DNA of 22,618 nucleotides from a virus, in the IMG/VR virus record IMGVR_UViG_3300038566_000032, positions 1-22,618 of that record. One strand, written 5' to 3'. Position 1 is the stretch's first letter. The number at the start of each line of letters is the position of its first letter. Below the pieces are notes generated by a model that was not told the origin of the DNA, made no database searches, and saw only the letters and a program-made list of their open reading frames with translations. Shown here in pieces: positions 6,763 to 13,629 of this stretch. The translations under genes and the position numbers were made by a program.

Positions 6763-6976
6763 AAGAAACTATTTTATTGTTGTAGAGATTAAGCCACAAT
6801 ATTATCAAGAACAATTTGATAAAGGGCTTCCTGTAATTGGTACGGGGATTCTTGCGCATAATAGCGTATTTGCTGATCCAGATCAAGCCGTGGCAGATGC
6901 TCATAAGCTCATTATAGACCAAGTTCCTAGCTTTACTACAGAGAACACTATTGTAACTAATTTTACGAGGTGTTAG
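6755..6976 (+). CDS. Hypothetical protein, 73 aa
   Basis: A small unrecognised protein starting inside the exonuclease stop region (ATGATTAA overlap). It opens IKRNYFIVVEIKPQYY, a beta-strand typical of small alpha/beta proteins, and continues with an alpha-helical stretch (DPDQAVADAHKLIIDQV). The HNH gene's ATG follows its stop directly, so it is coupled to it. No membrane segment or catalytic motif is seen. Confidence 0.6.
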   Translation: MIKRNYFIVVEIKPQYYQEQFDKGLPVIGTGILAHNSVFADPDQAVADAHKLIIDQVPSFTTENTIVTNFTRC

Positions 6977-7354
6977 ATGCCGAAGGTAAAGAAGCCTAGA
7001 GTTCCTAGAACTAGGGCTGGGGAAACAATGACGGAGGCAGCTTTCTGGAGTTTTATCCGTAGTGGATTACGTTCCAAAAGTCAGCGCTGGCCTCCCCGTT
7101 ATCAAGTGTTAGCTGATGCTAAGAAGTCTGTGAAAGGAAAACGTCACAGATTTGAATACCAATGCGCTGAGTGTACTAAGTGGTTTAAGCAGAAGGAAGT
7201 TGAGGTGGATCATATAGAGCCATGTGGCTCATTGAAAAGCTTTGATGATCTGCCACAGTTTGTAGAACGATTATTCTGTGAGAAGGATAAATTAAGGGTG
7301 GTTTGTAAGCCCTGCCATAAAGCTATTACAGCAGCTGAGAGGAGTAAGAAATGA
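6977..7354 (+). CDS. HNH endonuclease, free-standing
   Basis: A 125-aa basic protein with an HNH (beta-beta-alpha-metal) domain in its C-terminal half. The zinc-knuckle pair CAEC (C63, C66) is followed by VDHIEPCGS (D78, H79), with KLRVVCKPCHKA (C110, C113, H114) closing the domain. The N-terminal 50 residues are rich in Lys/Arg/Pro and could contact DNA. GAGG at about 6966-6969 precedes the ATG, and the stop overlaps the next ATG (ATGA). Such free-standing HNH genes in phages are often homing endonucleases that spread themselves or a nearby intron. A repair, packaging or recombination nuclease is the alternative. It lies about 2.2 kb downstream of the group I intron. Confidence 0.85.
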   Translation: MPKVKKPRVPRTRAGETMTEAAFWSFIRSGLRSKSQRWPPRYQVLADAKKSVKGKRHRFEYQCAECTKWFKQKEVEVDHIEPCGSLKSFDDLPQFVERLFCEKDKLRVVCKPCHKAITAAERSKK

Positions 7355-8109
7355 AGACACATATGTTTATTCCAGACGTACAAGTGAGAGATGGTGTGGA
7401 CACAAGCCACATCAAAGCAGCAGGGAAGATGTTAATTAAACGTAAGCCAGATGTTGTTGTAGTTATTGGAGACTTCTGGGACTTCCCCAGCCTATCAACA
7501 CATACACCAGCACAGAAGATTGGCTATGATCATCGAACATACACTAAAGACTTACAGGCTGGTATCAAAGCAATGGAGCTGTTCCTCGCTCCTCTAGAGA
7601 AATACAATGCACGTCAGAAGAAGAACAAGAAGAAGCTATACAATCCCCTATTAGTGTTTACATGTGGTAATCACGAGTACCGTGTAGACAGACTGCTAGA
7701 GCAGAACACAGTGTTAGATGGGGTGTTGCCTCGTTGTGAAGACTATTTAGCAGATAAGGGATTTATTGTAGTTCCATATAAACAGAAGACAACAATTGAT
7801 GGTGTTACATATAGCCACTTATGCCCACAAACTAAGAGCGCTGGTGCTGTAGAACGAGCACATCTAATCATGCAGAAGCGTAATAGCTCATGGAGTGTTG
7901 GGCATTCCCAAGTGTTAGATTATTTTGTTAGTCCACATGAACCACGTATCCAATGTCTAATTGCTGGAGCATTCTATACCCATGATGAGGGATATAAGAC
8001 AGGCAGTAATGATCATTGGCGAGGCCTAGTATATAAGCATAATGTTAAGGATGGTACATATGATCCTGAGTTTATTAGTATAGATAGATTGATGAAGGAG
8101 TTTGGATAA
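7351..8109 (+). CDS. Calcineurin-like metallophosphoesterase
   Basis: A 252-aa protein with metallophosphatase motifs in order: IPDVQ (D9, with Q11 where His is usual), VVVIGDFWD (G40-D44), TCGNHEYRV (N107, H108, E109), and later VGHSQV, a GHSQ in place of the common GHxH. These are the two-metal ligands of the calcineurin phosphoesterase family. The DxQ and GHSQ forms are departures that other phage members may share. The substrate is not predictable; nucleotide or nucleic-acid phosphodiester hydrolysis fits the neighbourhood. The start is an ATGA overlap with the HNH gene, and TAATG joins it to the MazG-like gene. Confidence 0.85.
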   Translation: MKTHMFIPDVQVRDGVDTSHIKAAGKMLIKRKPDVVVVIGDFWDFPSLSTHTPAQKIGYDHRTYTKDLQAGIKAMELFLAPLEKYNARQKKNKKKLYNPLLVFTCGNHEYRVDRLLEQNTVLDGVLPRCEDYLADKGFIVVPYKQKTTIDGVTYSHLCPQTKSAGAVERAHLIMQKRNSSWSVGHSQVLDYFVSPHEPRIQCLIAGAFYTHDEGYKTGSNDHWRGLVYKHNVKDGTYDPEFISIDRLMKEFG

Positions 8110-8465
8110 TGAAAGACCCACTAGACACACAGACAATTGATATGTTCGACCAAGAAGGAGAAACAATGTCCAAATACCTAGAAGCTCTTGTAATTAAATG
8201 GGCAGAAGACAAAGGCATTATGAAACATGCTGATAAGCTCTCTCAATTCTCCAAGACACAGGAAGAAGTTGAGGAGCTGTATGAAGCTATTGCTAATAAT
8301 GATGTAGATGAAGCTAAAGATGCTATTGGAGATGTTATTGTTACATTGATTATTCAGGCAGAGATGTGGAACCTTAGTGCTACAGATTGCCTAGCTCATG
8401 CATATGGTGTTATCAGTCAACGTACTGGTAAGATGGAAAATGGAGTATTTGTTAAGGATGAATAA
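8109..8465 (+). CDS. MazG-like NTP pyrophosphohydrolase
   Basis: A 118-aa all-alpha NTP-PPase. The helix pair carries the acidic metal ligands in KTQEEVEELYEAI and DEAKDAIGDVIVTLII, i.e. the ExxE and ExxD pattern of the MazG/dUTPase-like superfamily. Members hydrolyse (d)NTPs to monophosphates, removing non-canonical nucleotides or altering host alarmone pools. There are two plausible starts: ATG 8109, with AAGGAG just upstream at about 8096-8101 and coupled TAATG, and ATG 8166, with a very strong AAGGAG at 8155-8160. The latter would remove 19 residues that lie outside the domain. The stop overlaps the thyX start. Substrate unknown. Confidence 0.82.
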   Translation: MKDPLDTQTIDMFDQEGETMSKYLEALVIKWAEDKGIMKHADKLSQFSKTQEEVEELYEAIANNDVDEAKDAIGDVIVTLIIQAEMWNLSATDCLAHAYGVISQRTGKMENGVFVKDE

Positions 8466-9186
8466 ACAAATCACATGTGAACTAGTAGACAGTATGGGCA
8501 GCGATTTGTCAACAGTTAATGCAGCCCGTGTAAGTTTTAATAAACAGAAAGAAGAGATGGACGGAGGAGATGTTAAACTGATTCGCTATCTAGCAGATCA
8601 TAAACATATGACACCATTTCGACACAATGCTATCCAGCTACGCTGTAAGGCTCCAATCTTCCTAGCCCGTCAGCTTGGCAAGCATCAGGCTGGATTGAGT
8701 TGGAATGAGGTATCTCGTCGATACATCGACTCGGAGCCAGAGTTCTATGAACCTACAGAGTGGCGAGCGAAACCTAGTGGTAGTATTAAACAAGGTAGTG
8801 AGGGAACAGTTGATTTAACTCTACATGCAGATGATGGAGAACATATAGATATAACTGTAGTGAGACAAGGCATTGAGCCAGATTCAACTAGATATATCCC
8901 TGAGTGGAGCTTGGAAGACCAGCTAGATGATGTGATGGATAACATCAATCGTTTATATAAAGGGCTATTGGCTGCTGATATTGCTCCTGAGATGGCTCGT
9001 ATGGTGTTGCCACAATCAATGTTAACAGAATGGGTGTGGACAGGAAACCTTCTAGCATTTGCTCATGTATACAAAGAACGTATGGCAGAAGGGGCACAGC
9101 TAGAAGCTCAGATGTTTGCTAAAGAACTAGACGGCATCATCCGTCCTTTATTCCCAGAATCATGGAGCGCCTTAGTAGATGATTAA
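8458..9186 (+). CDS. thyX: Flavin-dependent thymidylate synthase
   Basis: A 242-aa ThyX enzyme, which methylates dUMP to dTMP using FAD, NADPH and methylenetetrahydrofolate. HKHMTPFRH (48-56) matches the HxxPFxH segment. The signature region RQLGKHQAGLSWNEVSRRY (71-89) aligns with the ThyX RHRxxSxNExSxRY motif, with KHQ in place of RHR but the S-N-E-S-R-Y residues kept. The C-terminal half includes the conserved ARMVLPQSMLTEW stretch. I use the ATG at 8458, which overlaps the MazG-like stop; longer frames would add residues lying antiparallel to family boundaries. The gene sits in the dNTP block with glutaredoxin and RNR. Confidence 0.93.
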   Translation: MNKQITCELVDSMGSDLSTVNAARVSFNKQKEEMDGGDVKLIRYLADHKHMTPFRHNAIQLRCKAPIFLARQLGKHQAGLSWNEVSRRYIDSEPEFYEPTEWRAKPSGSIKQGSEGTVDLTLHADDGEHIDITVVRQGIEPDSTRYIPEWSLEDQLDDVMDNINRLYKGLLAADIAPEMARMVLPQSMLTEWVWTGNLLAFAHVYKERMAEGAQLEAQMFAKELDGIIRPLFPESWSALVDD

Positions 9187-9403
9187 AGTATATAGTAGAA
9201 AGGCTTGTCACCTATGCCAACGACTAAAACAAATCCTTGACAATAAACAAATTCAATACATCACTGTAGACCTAGACCTACAACCAGACGAAGCAACTAA
9301 GCTACGGGAGATGGGAATACGAGAGCTTCCTCAGATGTGGGATGGTGTTGAGTATATTGGAGGATTTAACACATCATTACGTTATATTGAGGAGCAGGTA
9401 TGA
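9179..9403 (+). CDS. Glutaredoxin / NrdH-like thiol redox protein
   Basis: A 74-aa thioredoxin-fold protein with the redox motif CHLC at residues 10-13, right after the first beta-strand (IKVYSRKACHLC). The cis-proline ELPQMW and the GGFNTSLRYI glutathione/partner-binding segment follow. Glutaredoxins of this size re-reduce the C-terminal cysteines of class I RNR. Here the gene overlaps the thyX stop and its own stop overlaps the nrdA start (ATGA), strongly suggesting it serves the phage RNR. The length matches phage glutaredoxins. Confidence 0.9.
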   Translation: MIKVYSRKACHLCQRLKQILDNKQIQYITVDLDLQPDEATKLREMGIRELPQMWDGVEYIGGFNTSLRYIEEQV

Positions 9404-11232
9404 AAGAAGAATACAGAGGCATTCTCATAGACAATAGTCGAGATGGGTTGTTTAATGATATGACTACACAACTCCTTAATGATTATTACATGCAAGAGGG
9501 AGAGTCGTCAGTACAACATGCATTTGCACGAGCATCCATTTGTTTCTGTGGAGGAGACTTAGCTCTAGCACAGCGTCTATATGATGCTGCTAGTCAACGA
9601 TGGTTTAGCTATTCATCTCCAATCCTATCTAATGCACCTACAGGTGGTTGGGAGAACGGACGATTTAAAGCAGACCATACACGAGCTATGCCTATTAGCT
9701 GTTTCCTTTCTTATGTAGACGATAGTATTAAAGGACAGATAGAAGCTAGTAGTGAGCTTGCAGCTCTCTCTGTATCAGGAGGAGGTGTTGGACAACACTT
9801 CAAGATGCGGGGAGTTACTGATAAGAGTCCGGGAGCTATTCCCTACCTCAAAACATCAGACAGCAATATTCTATATTATAAACAAGGTAAGACACGTAAG
9901 GGTAGCGTAGCTGCCTATCTAGACATCTCCCATCCAGACATTATTGAATTCCTTAATGTACGTGTTCCAACAGGAGGAGACATTAATAGGAAGTGTTTGA
10001 ATGTACATAATGCAATTAATATTACAGACGAGTTTATGGCCGCAGCGGTTGAAGGAACATCTTTCAATCTCCGCTGTCCTCATACTAATGACACTACTGA
10101 CGTAGTAGATGCACGAGAGCTTTGGCAGAGTATTCTAGAGACTCGGTTCCGTACTGGTGAACCATACATCAACTACATAGATGAGGCTAATCGACAACTC
10201 AGTGGTGAACTAAAACTACAGGGGTTTGAGATTCATGGAAGTAATTTGTGTAACGAAATTCATCTACCTACTGATCATAATCACACTGCTGTGTGCTGTC
10301 TATCTTCCGTAAACTTAGAACACTATGACGAGTGGAAAGACAAAGGACTGGTAGCAGACCTAATTACAATGTTAGATAATGTCCTAGACTATTTCATTGA
10401 ATATGCTCCAATGGGACTGGAGAAGGCTGTAGCTAGTGCTAGAGGATTCAGAGACTTAGGACTAGGTGTTATGGGAGCACACTCCTATTTCCAGAAGAAC
10501 AGCATTCCGTTTGATAGTGTGGAAGCATACACAATTACAAATACACAGATGAGAACTATTAAGGAGGAAGCAGATGAAACCACTATTCGATTGGCACATA
10601 AGCGTGGCGAACCATCTTACATGTTGGGCACTGGTAGGCGTAATGCTCACCTACTCGCCGTTGCTCCTACAGCAAACAGTTCCATCATTGCAGGCTGTAG
10701 TCCTTCAATCGAGCCGTGGAACGCAAATACCTACACCCATCGGACGAGACTTGGAAGCCACATAGTAAAGAATAAAGCATTAGATGAATTGTTATGGGAT
10801 AAAGCAGAACAGTTTGCTTATGCATACGAAGCTTCTGTTTGGGTGGAGAAGCAGTGGGAGTTAATTATTCTAGATAATGGTAGTGTTAAGAGTTTAGAGT
10901 ATTTAACAGAACATGAGAAGGCTGTGTTCCGAACAGTGTGGGAGGAGGATCAGAATGCGTTGGTTAAACATGCCAGAATCCGTCAGCAATACATTGATCA
11001 AGGCCAAAGTGTCAACTTGTTCTTTCCTAGAGGCGTGGAAAAATCGTATGTTAATCAAGTGCATCTGGCTGCATTTGCATTGGAAGGTGTCGGCTCTCCG
11101 CTTAAAGGTTTATATTATCTTAACACCGACCGTGGGAAAGGTATGGAGAAGCTTGGGAAAGCTGTTGTCAGAGATGCGCTTAAAGATTACCAAACACAAG
11201 AAGTAGAGGAGTGTGTAGCATGTCAAGTGTAA
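9400..11232 (+). CDS. nrdA: Ribonucleoside-diphosphate reductase class I, alpha subunit
   Basis: A 610-aa catalytic RNR subunit reducing NDPs to dNDPs. Active-site elements are complete: C101 (CFLSY) and the partner C299/C300 (AVCC), and the loop NLCNE with thiyl-radical C284, N282 and E286. Also present are PTANSSIIAG (423-432) and the radical-transfer tyrosine pair Y572-Y573 (LKGLYYLNTD). The C-terminal CxxC (C605, C608) would be regenerated by the glutaredoxin encoded just upstream. The length is short for NrdA and there is no obvious N-terminal ATP-cone domain, so dATP feedback inhibition is probably lacking, a common trait in phage enzymes. It is separated from nrdB by one small gene. 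Confidence 0.95.
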   Translation: MKEEYRGILIDNSRDGLFNDMTTQLLNDYYMQEGESSVQHAFARASICFCGGDLALAQRLYDAASQRWFSYSSPILSNAPTGGWENGRFKADHTRAMPISCFLSYVDDSIKGQIEASSELAALSVSGGGVGQHFKMRGVTDKSPGAIPYLKTSDSNILYYKQGKTRKGSVAAYLDISHPDIIEFLNVRVPTGGDINRKCLNVHNAINITDEFMAAAVEGTSFNLRCPHTNDTTDVVDARELWQSILETRFRTGEPYINYIDEANRQLSGELKLQGFEIHGSNLCNEIHLPTDHNHTAVCCLSSVNLEHYDEWKDKGLVADLITMLDNVLDYFIEYAPMGLEKAVASARGFRDLGLGVMGAHSYFQKNSIPFDSVEAYTITNTQMRTIKEEADETTIRLAHKRGEPSYMLGTGRRNAHLLAVAPTANSSIIAGCSPSIEPWNANTYTHRTRLGSHIVKNKALDELLWDKAEQFAYAYEASVWVEKQWELIILDNGSVKSLEYLTEHEKAVFRTVWEEDQNALVKHARIRQQYIDQGQSVNLFFPRGVEKSYVNQVHLAAFALEGVGSPLKGLYYLNTDRGKGMEKLGKAVVRDALKDYQTQEVEECVACQV

Positions 11233-11393
11233 TGAGACTAGGTATATATCTAGAATTCCAACACGATGGTGGCGAGGATAATCTCAAAAGTCTTGAGGCA
11301 ATGAAGGAGCTTGTTGAGAAGAAATTACTATCTAAAGCTGATCAGGAAAAGCTGCTTAAGGTGGAGGTTATACGGGAGATAGTAGATGAGTGA
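11220..11393 (+). CDS. Hypothetical protein between nrdA and nrdB, 57 aa
   Basis: A small gene overlapping the nrdA stop by 13 bases and the nrdB start by 8 bases. GAGGAG at 11206-11211 sits 8 bases before the ATG at 11220 and supports that start; ATG 11232 is an alternative. The product begins MSSVMRLGIYLEFQHDGG and then forms a charged helical hairpin (KSLEAMKELVEKKLLSKADQEKLLK). No known domain. Its wedge between the two RNR genes suggests co-translation, perhaps as an RNR accessory, but no evidence for that function is visible. Confidence 0.6.
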   Translation: MSSVMRLGIYLEFQHDGGEDNLKSLEAMKELVEKKLLSKADQEKLLKVEVIREIVDE

Positions 11394-12348
11394 TTTTGAT
11401 TGTGTGTTAACTTCCTATGCTCAGACATATAAGCCCTTCCATGAGGACTGGGCTATGGAGTTGGCTAAGGAACATGAAAATAAACACTGGATTGAGGAAG
11501 AGGCTGATTTATCGTCAGATGTATCAGACTGGAAGAATAAGCTAACAGATAGTGAACGTAATTTAGTACACCAAATCCTACGACTGTTTACACAATCAGA
11601 TGTACAGGTTGGCCAGAACTACTGTGAGTTTTACATCCCAACATTCAAGAACAATGAAGTACGCTGTATGCTGCTCTCATTCGCTGCTAGGGAAGGAGTT
11701 CATCAGAGGGCTTATGCTCTCCTCAATGACACTATAAACCTCCCTGAGAGCGACTACAGAGCCTTCCTAGACTACGAGGAGATGGCAGACAAGATTGAGT
11801 TTATGGCTGATCAATGTACAGATACAAAGGTTGGTGTTGGCTTGGCTCTCTCTAAGACAGTGTTCAATGAGGGATGTAGTTTGTTTGGTGCATTCTCTCT
11901 TCTATTCAATCTAACACGTTCTGGACGTATGAAAGGAATGGGAGAGATTGTACGCTGGAGCATTGAAGATGAAGACTTACATGTCCAAGGAATGTCTAAA
12001 CTATTCCGTCGATGGTGTGAAGAACATCCATCAATTGTAACAGATGAGTTTAAACGTAACATCTATGAACAAGCACGTATTACAGCAGAGCTTGAATGTG
12101 CATTCATTGAGTTAGCCTTTGATCAATTTGAAATAGCTAATATCAATAAGGATGAGATTAAAGCATTCGTTAAATATCTCTGTGATAGACGATTAACACA
12201 GATGGGACTAAAGCCTAACTTTAATGTTCCTTCCAACCCTCTTCCTTGGATGGATGAGATTGTTGGTGGTAGTACGTTAACAAATAGATTTGAAGCTAGA
12301 GCTACAGACTACACTAAAGTTAGTATGGAGGGTGTTTGGGGATGGTAA
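11386..12348 (+). CDS. nrdB: Ribonucleoside-diphosphate reductase class I, beta subunit
   Basis: A 320-aa ferritin-like subunit that holds the metal centre and tyrosyl radical and passes the radical to NrdA. Ligands and radical residue are all present: D72 (SDVQ), E103 and H106 with the radical Y110 in AREGVHQRAY, E162 (FNEG), and E196/H199 (DEDLHV). The retained Tyr separates it from radical-tyrosine-lacking NrdB variants. The aromatic C-terminus (YTKVSMEGVWGW) is where NrdB docks on NrdA. GGGAG at 11374-11378 precedes the ATG. The stop region overlaps the next gene (ATGGTAA). Confidence 0.95.
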   Translation: MSDFDCVLTSYAQTYKPFHEDWAMELAKEHENKHWIEEEADLSSDVSDWKNKLTDSERNLVHQILRLFTQSDVQVGQNYCEFYIPTFKNNEVRCMLLSFAAREGVHQRAYALLNDTINLPESDYRAFLDYEEMADKIEFMADQCTDTKVGVGLALSKTVFNEGCSLFGAFSLLFNLTRSGRMKGMGEIVRWSIEDEDLHVQGMSKLFRRWCEEHPSIVTDEFKRNIYEQARITAELECAFIELAFDQFEIANINKDEIKAFVKYLCDRRLTQMGLKPNFNVPSNPLPWMDEIVGGSTLTNRFEARATDYTKVSMEGVWGW

Positions 12349-12548
12349 AGAAATACTGTCCTCATTGTGACAGTCCTGTTGTACTAGTTGGTACTCAGAA
12401 CTTAAAGATGTGTTCTAATGGTAAGTGTGGAACACGACTGCTCTGGAAATGTGATGTTACGCAGGAGAATGTATATGGTGGAACTAAAGAAGACAATCAT
12501 AATCGGCAACCAGACAGTGGGCAAATACCACAAGAAGTGGGAAACTGA
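12342..12548 (+). CDS. Zinc-ribbon protein, 68 aa
   Basis: Starts on an ATGGTAA overlap with nrdB. Residues 6-30 are a zinc ribbon (YCPHCDSPVVLVGTQ, then KMCSNGKCGT), giving CxxC and CxxxxC pairs about 20 residues apart. The C-terminal 30 residues are polar and look disordered. Its last 74 bases overlap the next gene in another frame. T7-type phages carry several small zinc-ribbon proteins of unknown role. This could bind nucleic acid or a host protein, but no family assignment is safe. Confidence 0.6.
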   Translation: MVKKYCPHCDSPVVLVGTQNLKMCSNGKCGTRLLWKCDVTQENVYGGTKEDNHNRQPDSGQIPQEVGN

Positions 12549-12750
12549 TGATGTAATTGTATATATAGATGTATATGGGGTGTTAGAGCTATTCAAGGTA
12601 TCATGTCCAGCCCTCCAGCATGGCTTAAAGAAGCTTCTACAGCCGGGGAATAGGGGACATAAGGGTAAGATGAAAGACCTCTGTGAGGGCTATGAGAGCG
12701 TTAGAACAGCAGTTCATATGGAAGCAGTTAGGGAGGATTTGGGTGACTAA
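12475..12750 (+). CDS. Hypothetical phage protein with SCPALQH...RGHKGK motif, 91 aa
   Basis: GGAG at 12463-12466 supports ATG 12475, although the frame is open 19 codons further up. The N-terminal third is beta-rich (KKTIIIGNQTVGKYHKKW, then IVYIDVYGVLELF). The helical C-terminal part carries VSCPALQHGLKKLLQPGNRG and HKGKMKDLCEGYESVRTAV, a pattern I associate with small uncharacterised phage proteins encoded beside nucleotide-metabolism genes. No function is known to me. It overlaps the zinc-ribbon gene by 74 bases and the following NTP-PPase gene by 8. Confidence 0.7.
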   Translation: MVELKKTIIIGNQTVGKYHKKWETDDVIVYIDVYGVLELFKVSCPALQHGLKKLLQPGNRGHKGKMKDLCEGYESVRTAVHMEAVREDLGD

Positions 12751-13069
12751 ACTTGTGAGAGATAAGATTCCTGCTATTATGTTAGAGAATAAGAAGCAGG
12801 CAATTACAGAGAATGTAGAGAATACAGACTATGCTGTAGCTCTTTGGAGTAAGTTTCGAGAGGAGTGTATTGAGCTAGAAGAAGCTATTGAGGAAGGTGC
12901 TCCGAGAGAGGAGATTGTAGACGAGATAGCTGATGTTATTACAGTGCTAGAGGCTCTATCACGGAATGTATTTAAAGCAAACATTGCAACAATTATTGAG
13001 GAGAAATTAAATGAATCAGGCGGATTTGAACAGGGTGTTATCCTTAAAGGATTTGAATGGATTGCTTGA
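12743..13069 (+). CDS. All-alpha NTP-PPase (MazG/HisE-like house-cleaning pyrophosphohydrolase)
   Basis: A 108-aa protein with the classic opening TKLVRDKIPAIM of the predicted NTP-pyrophosphatases related to HisE/MazG. The acidic helices KFREECIELEEAI and REEIVDEIADVITVLEAL (ExxE and ExxD ligands) give the catalytic magnesium site. I choose GTG 12743 because GGAGG (12731-12735) is 7 bases upstream and the protein then begins at the family's usual N-terminus; an upstream ATG would add unrelated residues. It is the second NTP-PPase in the window, distinct in sequence from the one at 8109, and closes the nucleotide block. Confidence 0.85.
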   Translation: MTKLVRDKIPAIMLENKKQAITENVENTDYAVALWSKFREECIELEEAIEEGAPREEIVDEIADVITVLEALSRNVFKANIATIIEEKLNESGGFEQGVILKGFEWIA

Positions 13070-13310
13070 GGGGCTACAAATAATCCCAGAAAATGGGGAT
13101 GTGTTAGTGATTATAGGGAGTCACTGTAGAGCAGTGTCTATCCACAGAAAGACTACATTAAGGGGAAAGATTGATAAGATAGCAGAGGCAGTCTTGGACT
13201 GCCTCCTTATAGAAGCTAATAAGGTCAGCTCAGACAGCGTAACGGTTGCGGCTCATACGGGTGTAAAATGGGCTATTTCCTCTTCTTCATCAACTGTCCG
13301 ATGCCCTTAA
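13011..13310 (+). CDS. Possible terminal early gene, 99 aa (doubtful)
   Basis: A frame open from ATG 13011 with GAGGAG at 12998-13003. That ATG lies 59 bases inside the NTP-PPase gene, and the GAGGAG is also that gene's Glu-Glu codons. The product has a beta-rich middle (PENGDVLVIIGSHCRAVSIHRK) and a helix (IDKIAEAVLDCLLIEANKV). It contains the perfect hairpin at 13185-13205 and runs 38 bases into the oppositely oriented holin gene, ending in a low-complexity serine run. No homologous family is recognised. It may be genuine or only an open frame over the convergent transcription junction. Confidence 0.3.
   Translation: MNQADLNRVLSLKDLNGLLEGLQIIPENGDVLVIIGSHCRAVSIHRKTTLRGKIDKIAEAVLDCLLIEANKVSSDSVTVAAHTGVKWAISSSSSTVRCP
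13185..13205. terminator. Perfect inverted repeat at the convergent junction, candidate bidirectional terminator
   Basis: GAGGCAGTC (13185-13193), TTG loop, GACTGCCTC (13197-13205): a 9-bp perfect, GC-rich stem with a 3-base loop. It is located just where rightward early and leftward late transcription meet. A clean U-tract is not seen on either strand; only short T-containing stretches (CCTTATAG, or CTGCTATCTTATC on the other strand) follow. Intrinsic termination would therefore be weak, or it may need another factor. Confidence 0.4.
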
Positions 13311-13629
13311 CACCAAATGCAGCACTAATAGCAATACCTAACACATACTGATACCACTCAGGGAGTTTTGCTAATACATCAAAACCAGCAAGAACGTATA
13401 TGTCCATCCCCGGAATAAAAACAAGAATAAGGGGAATGGACAATACAATAGTCCACCACTCATCCTTATAACTATCCTTAGAGTTAGTTGCTTGAATCTC
13501 TTCCCATGAAGCATTGTCTTTTATAAGCTGTGCTTCCCTATCATCACGAGCAGCTTGTTTCTTCTGCTTCCCGTCTAGATAAGTTTTAGCCAATCCAAAC
13601 AATCCTGTAACAACACTAATCATCATCAT
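13273..13629 (-). CDS. Holin, 3TM gene-transfer-release type
   Basis: A 118-aa membrane protein. After a short hydrophobic start (MMMISVVTGLFGLA) and a charged cytoplasmic-looking loop (about 20-55), two strong membrane segments follow (WWTIVLSIPLILVFI and YQYVLGIAISAAFGV). The PEWY element precedes the last, and the end is basic (KKRK). This layout and the LPEWYQYVLGIAISAAFGVKG stretch fit the 3TM holin family PF11351, though I am recalling the family from its pattern. Three consecutive ATGs occur at 13629, 13626 and 13623; GGGGA suits the third. It overlaps the upstream gene's end by 14 bases and completes the lysis cassette. Confidence 0.75.
   Translation of the reverse strand: MMMISVVTGLFGLAKTYLDGKQKKQAARDDREAQLIKDNASWEEIQATNSKDSYKDEWWTIVLSIPLILVFIPGMDIYVLAGFDVLAKLPEWYQYVLGIAISAAFGVKGIGQLMKKRK

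Noticed and set aside
6755-6976. ILAHNS segment resembling an intein C-terminal splice junction
   Set aside because: Other intein blocks (N-terminal Cys/Ser junction, block B, long split domain) are absent, and no host protein precedes or follows in-frame.
8398-8457. Upstream extension of ThyX
   Set aside because: It would run 60 bases back into the MazG-like gene; ATG 8458 with ATGAATAA overlap gives the usual ThyX N-terminus.
12418-12474. Longer N-terminus for the SCPALQH-type gene
   Set aside because: The upstream start has no good ribosome site and increases overlap with the zinc-ribbon gene; ATG 12475 has GGAG 8 bases upstream.
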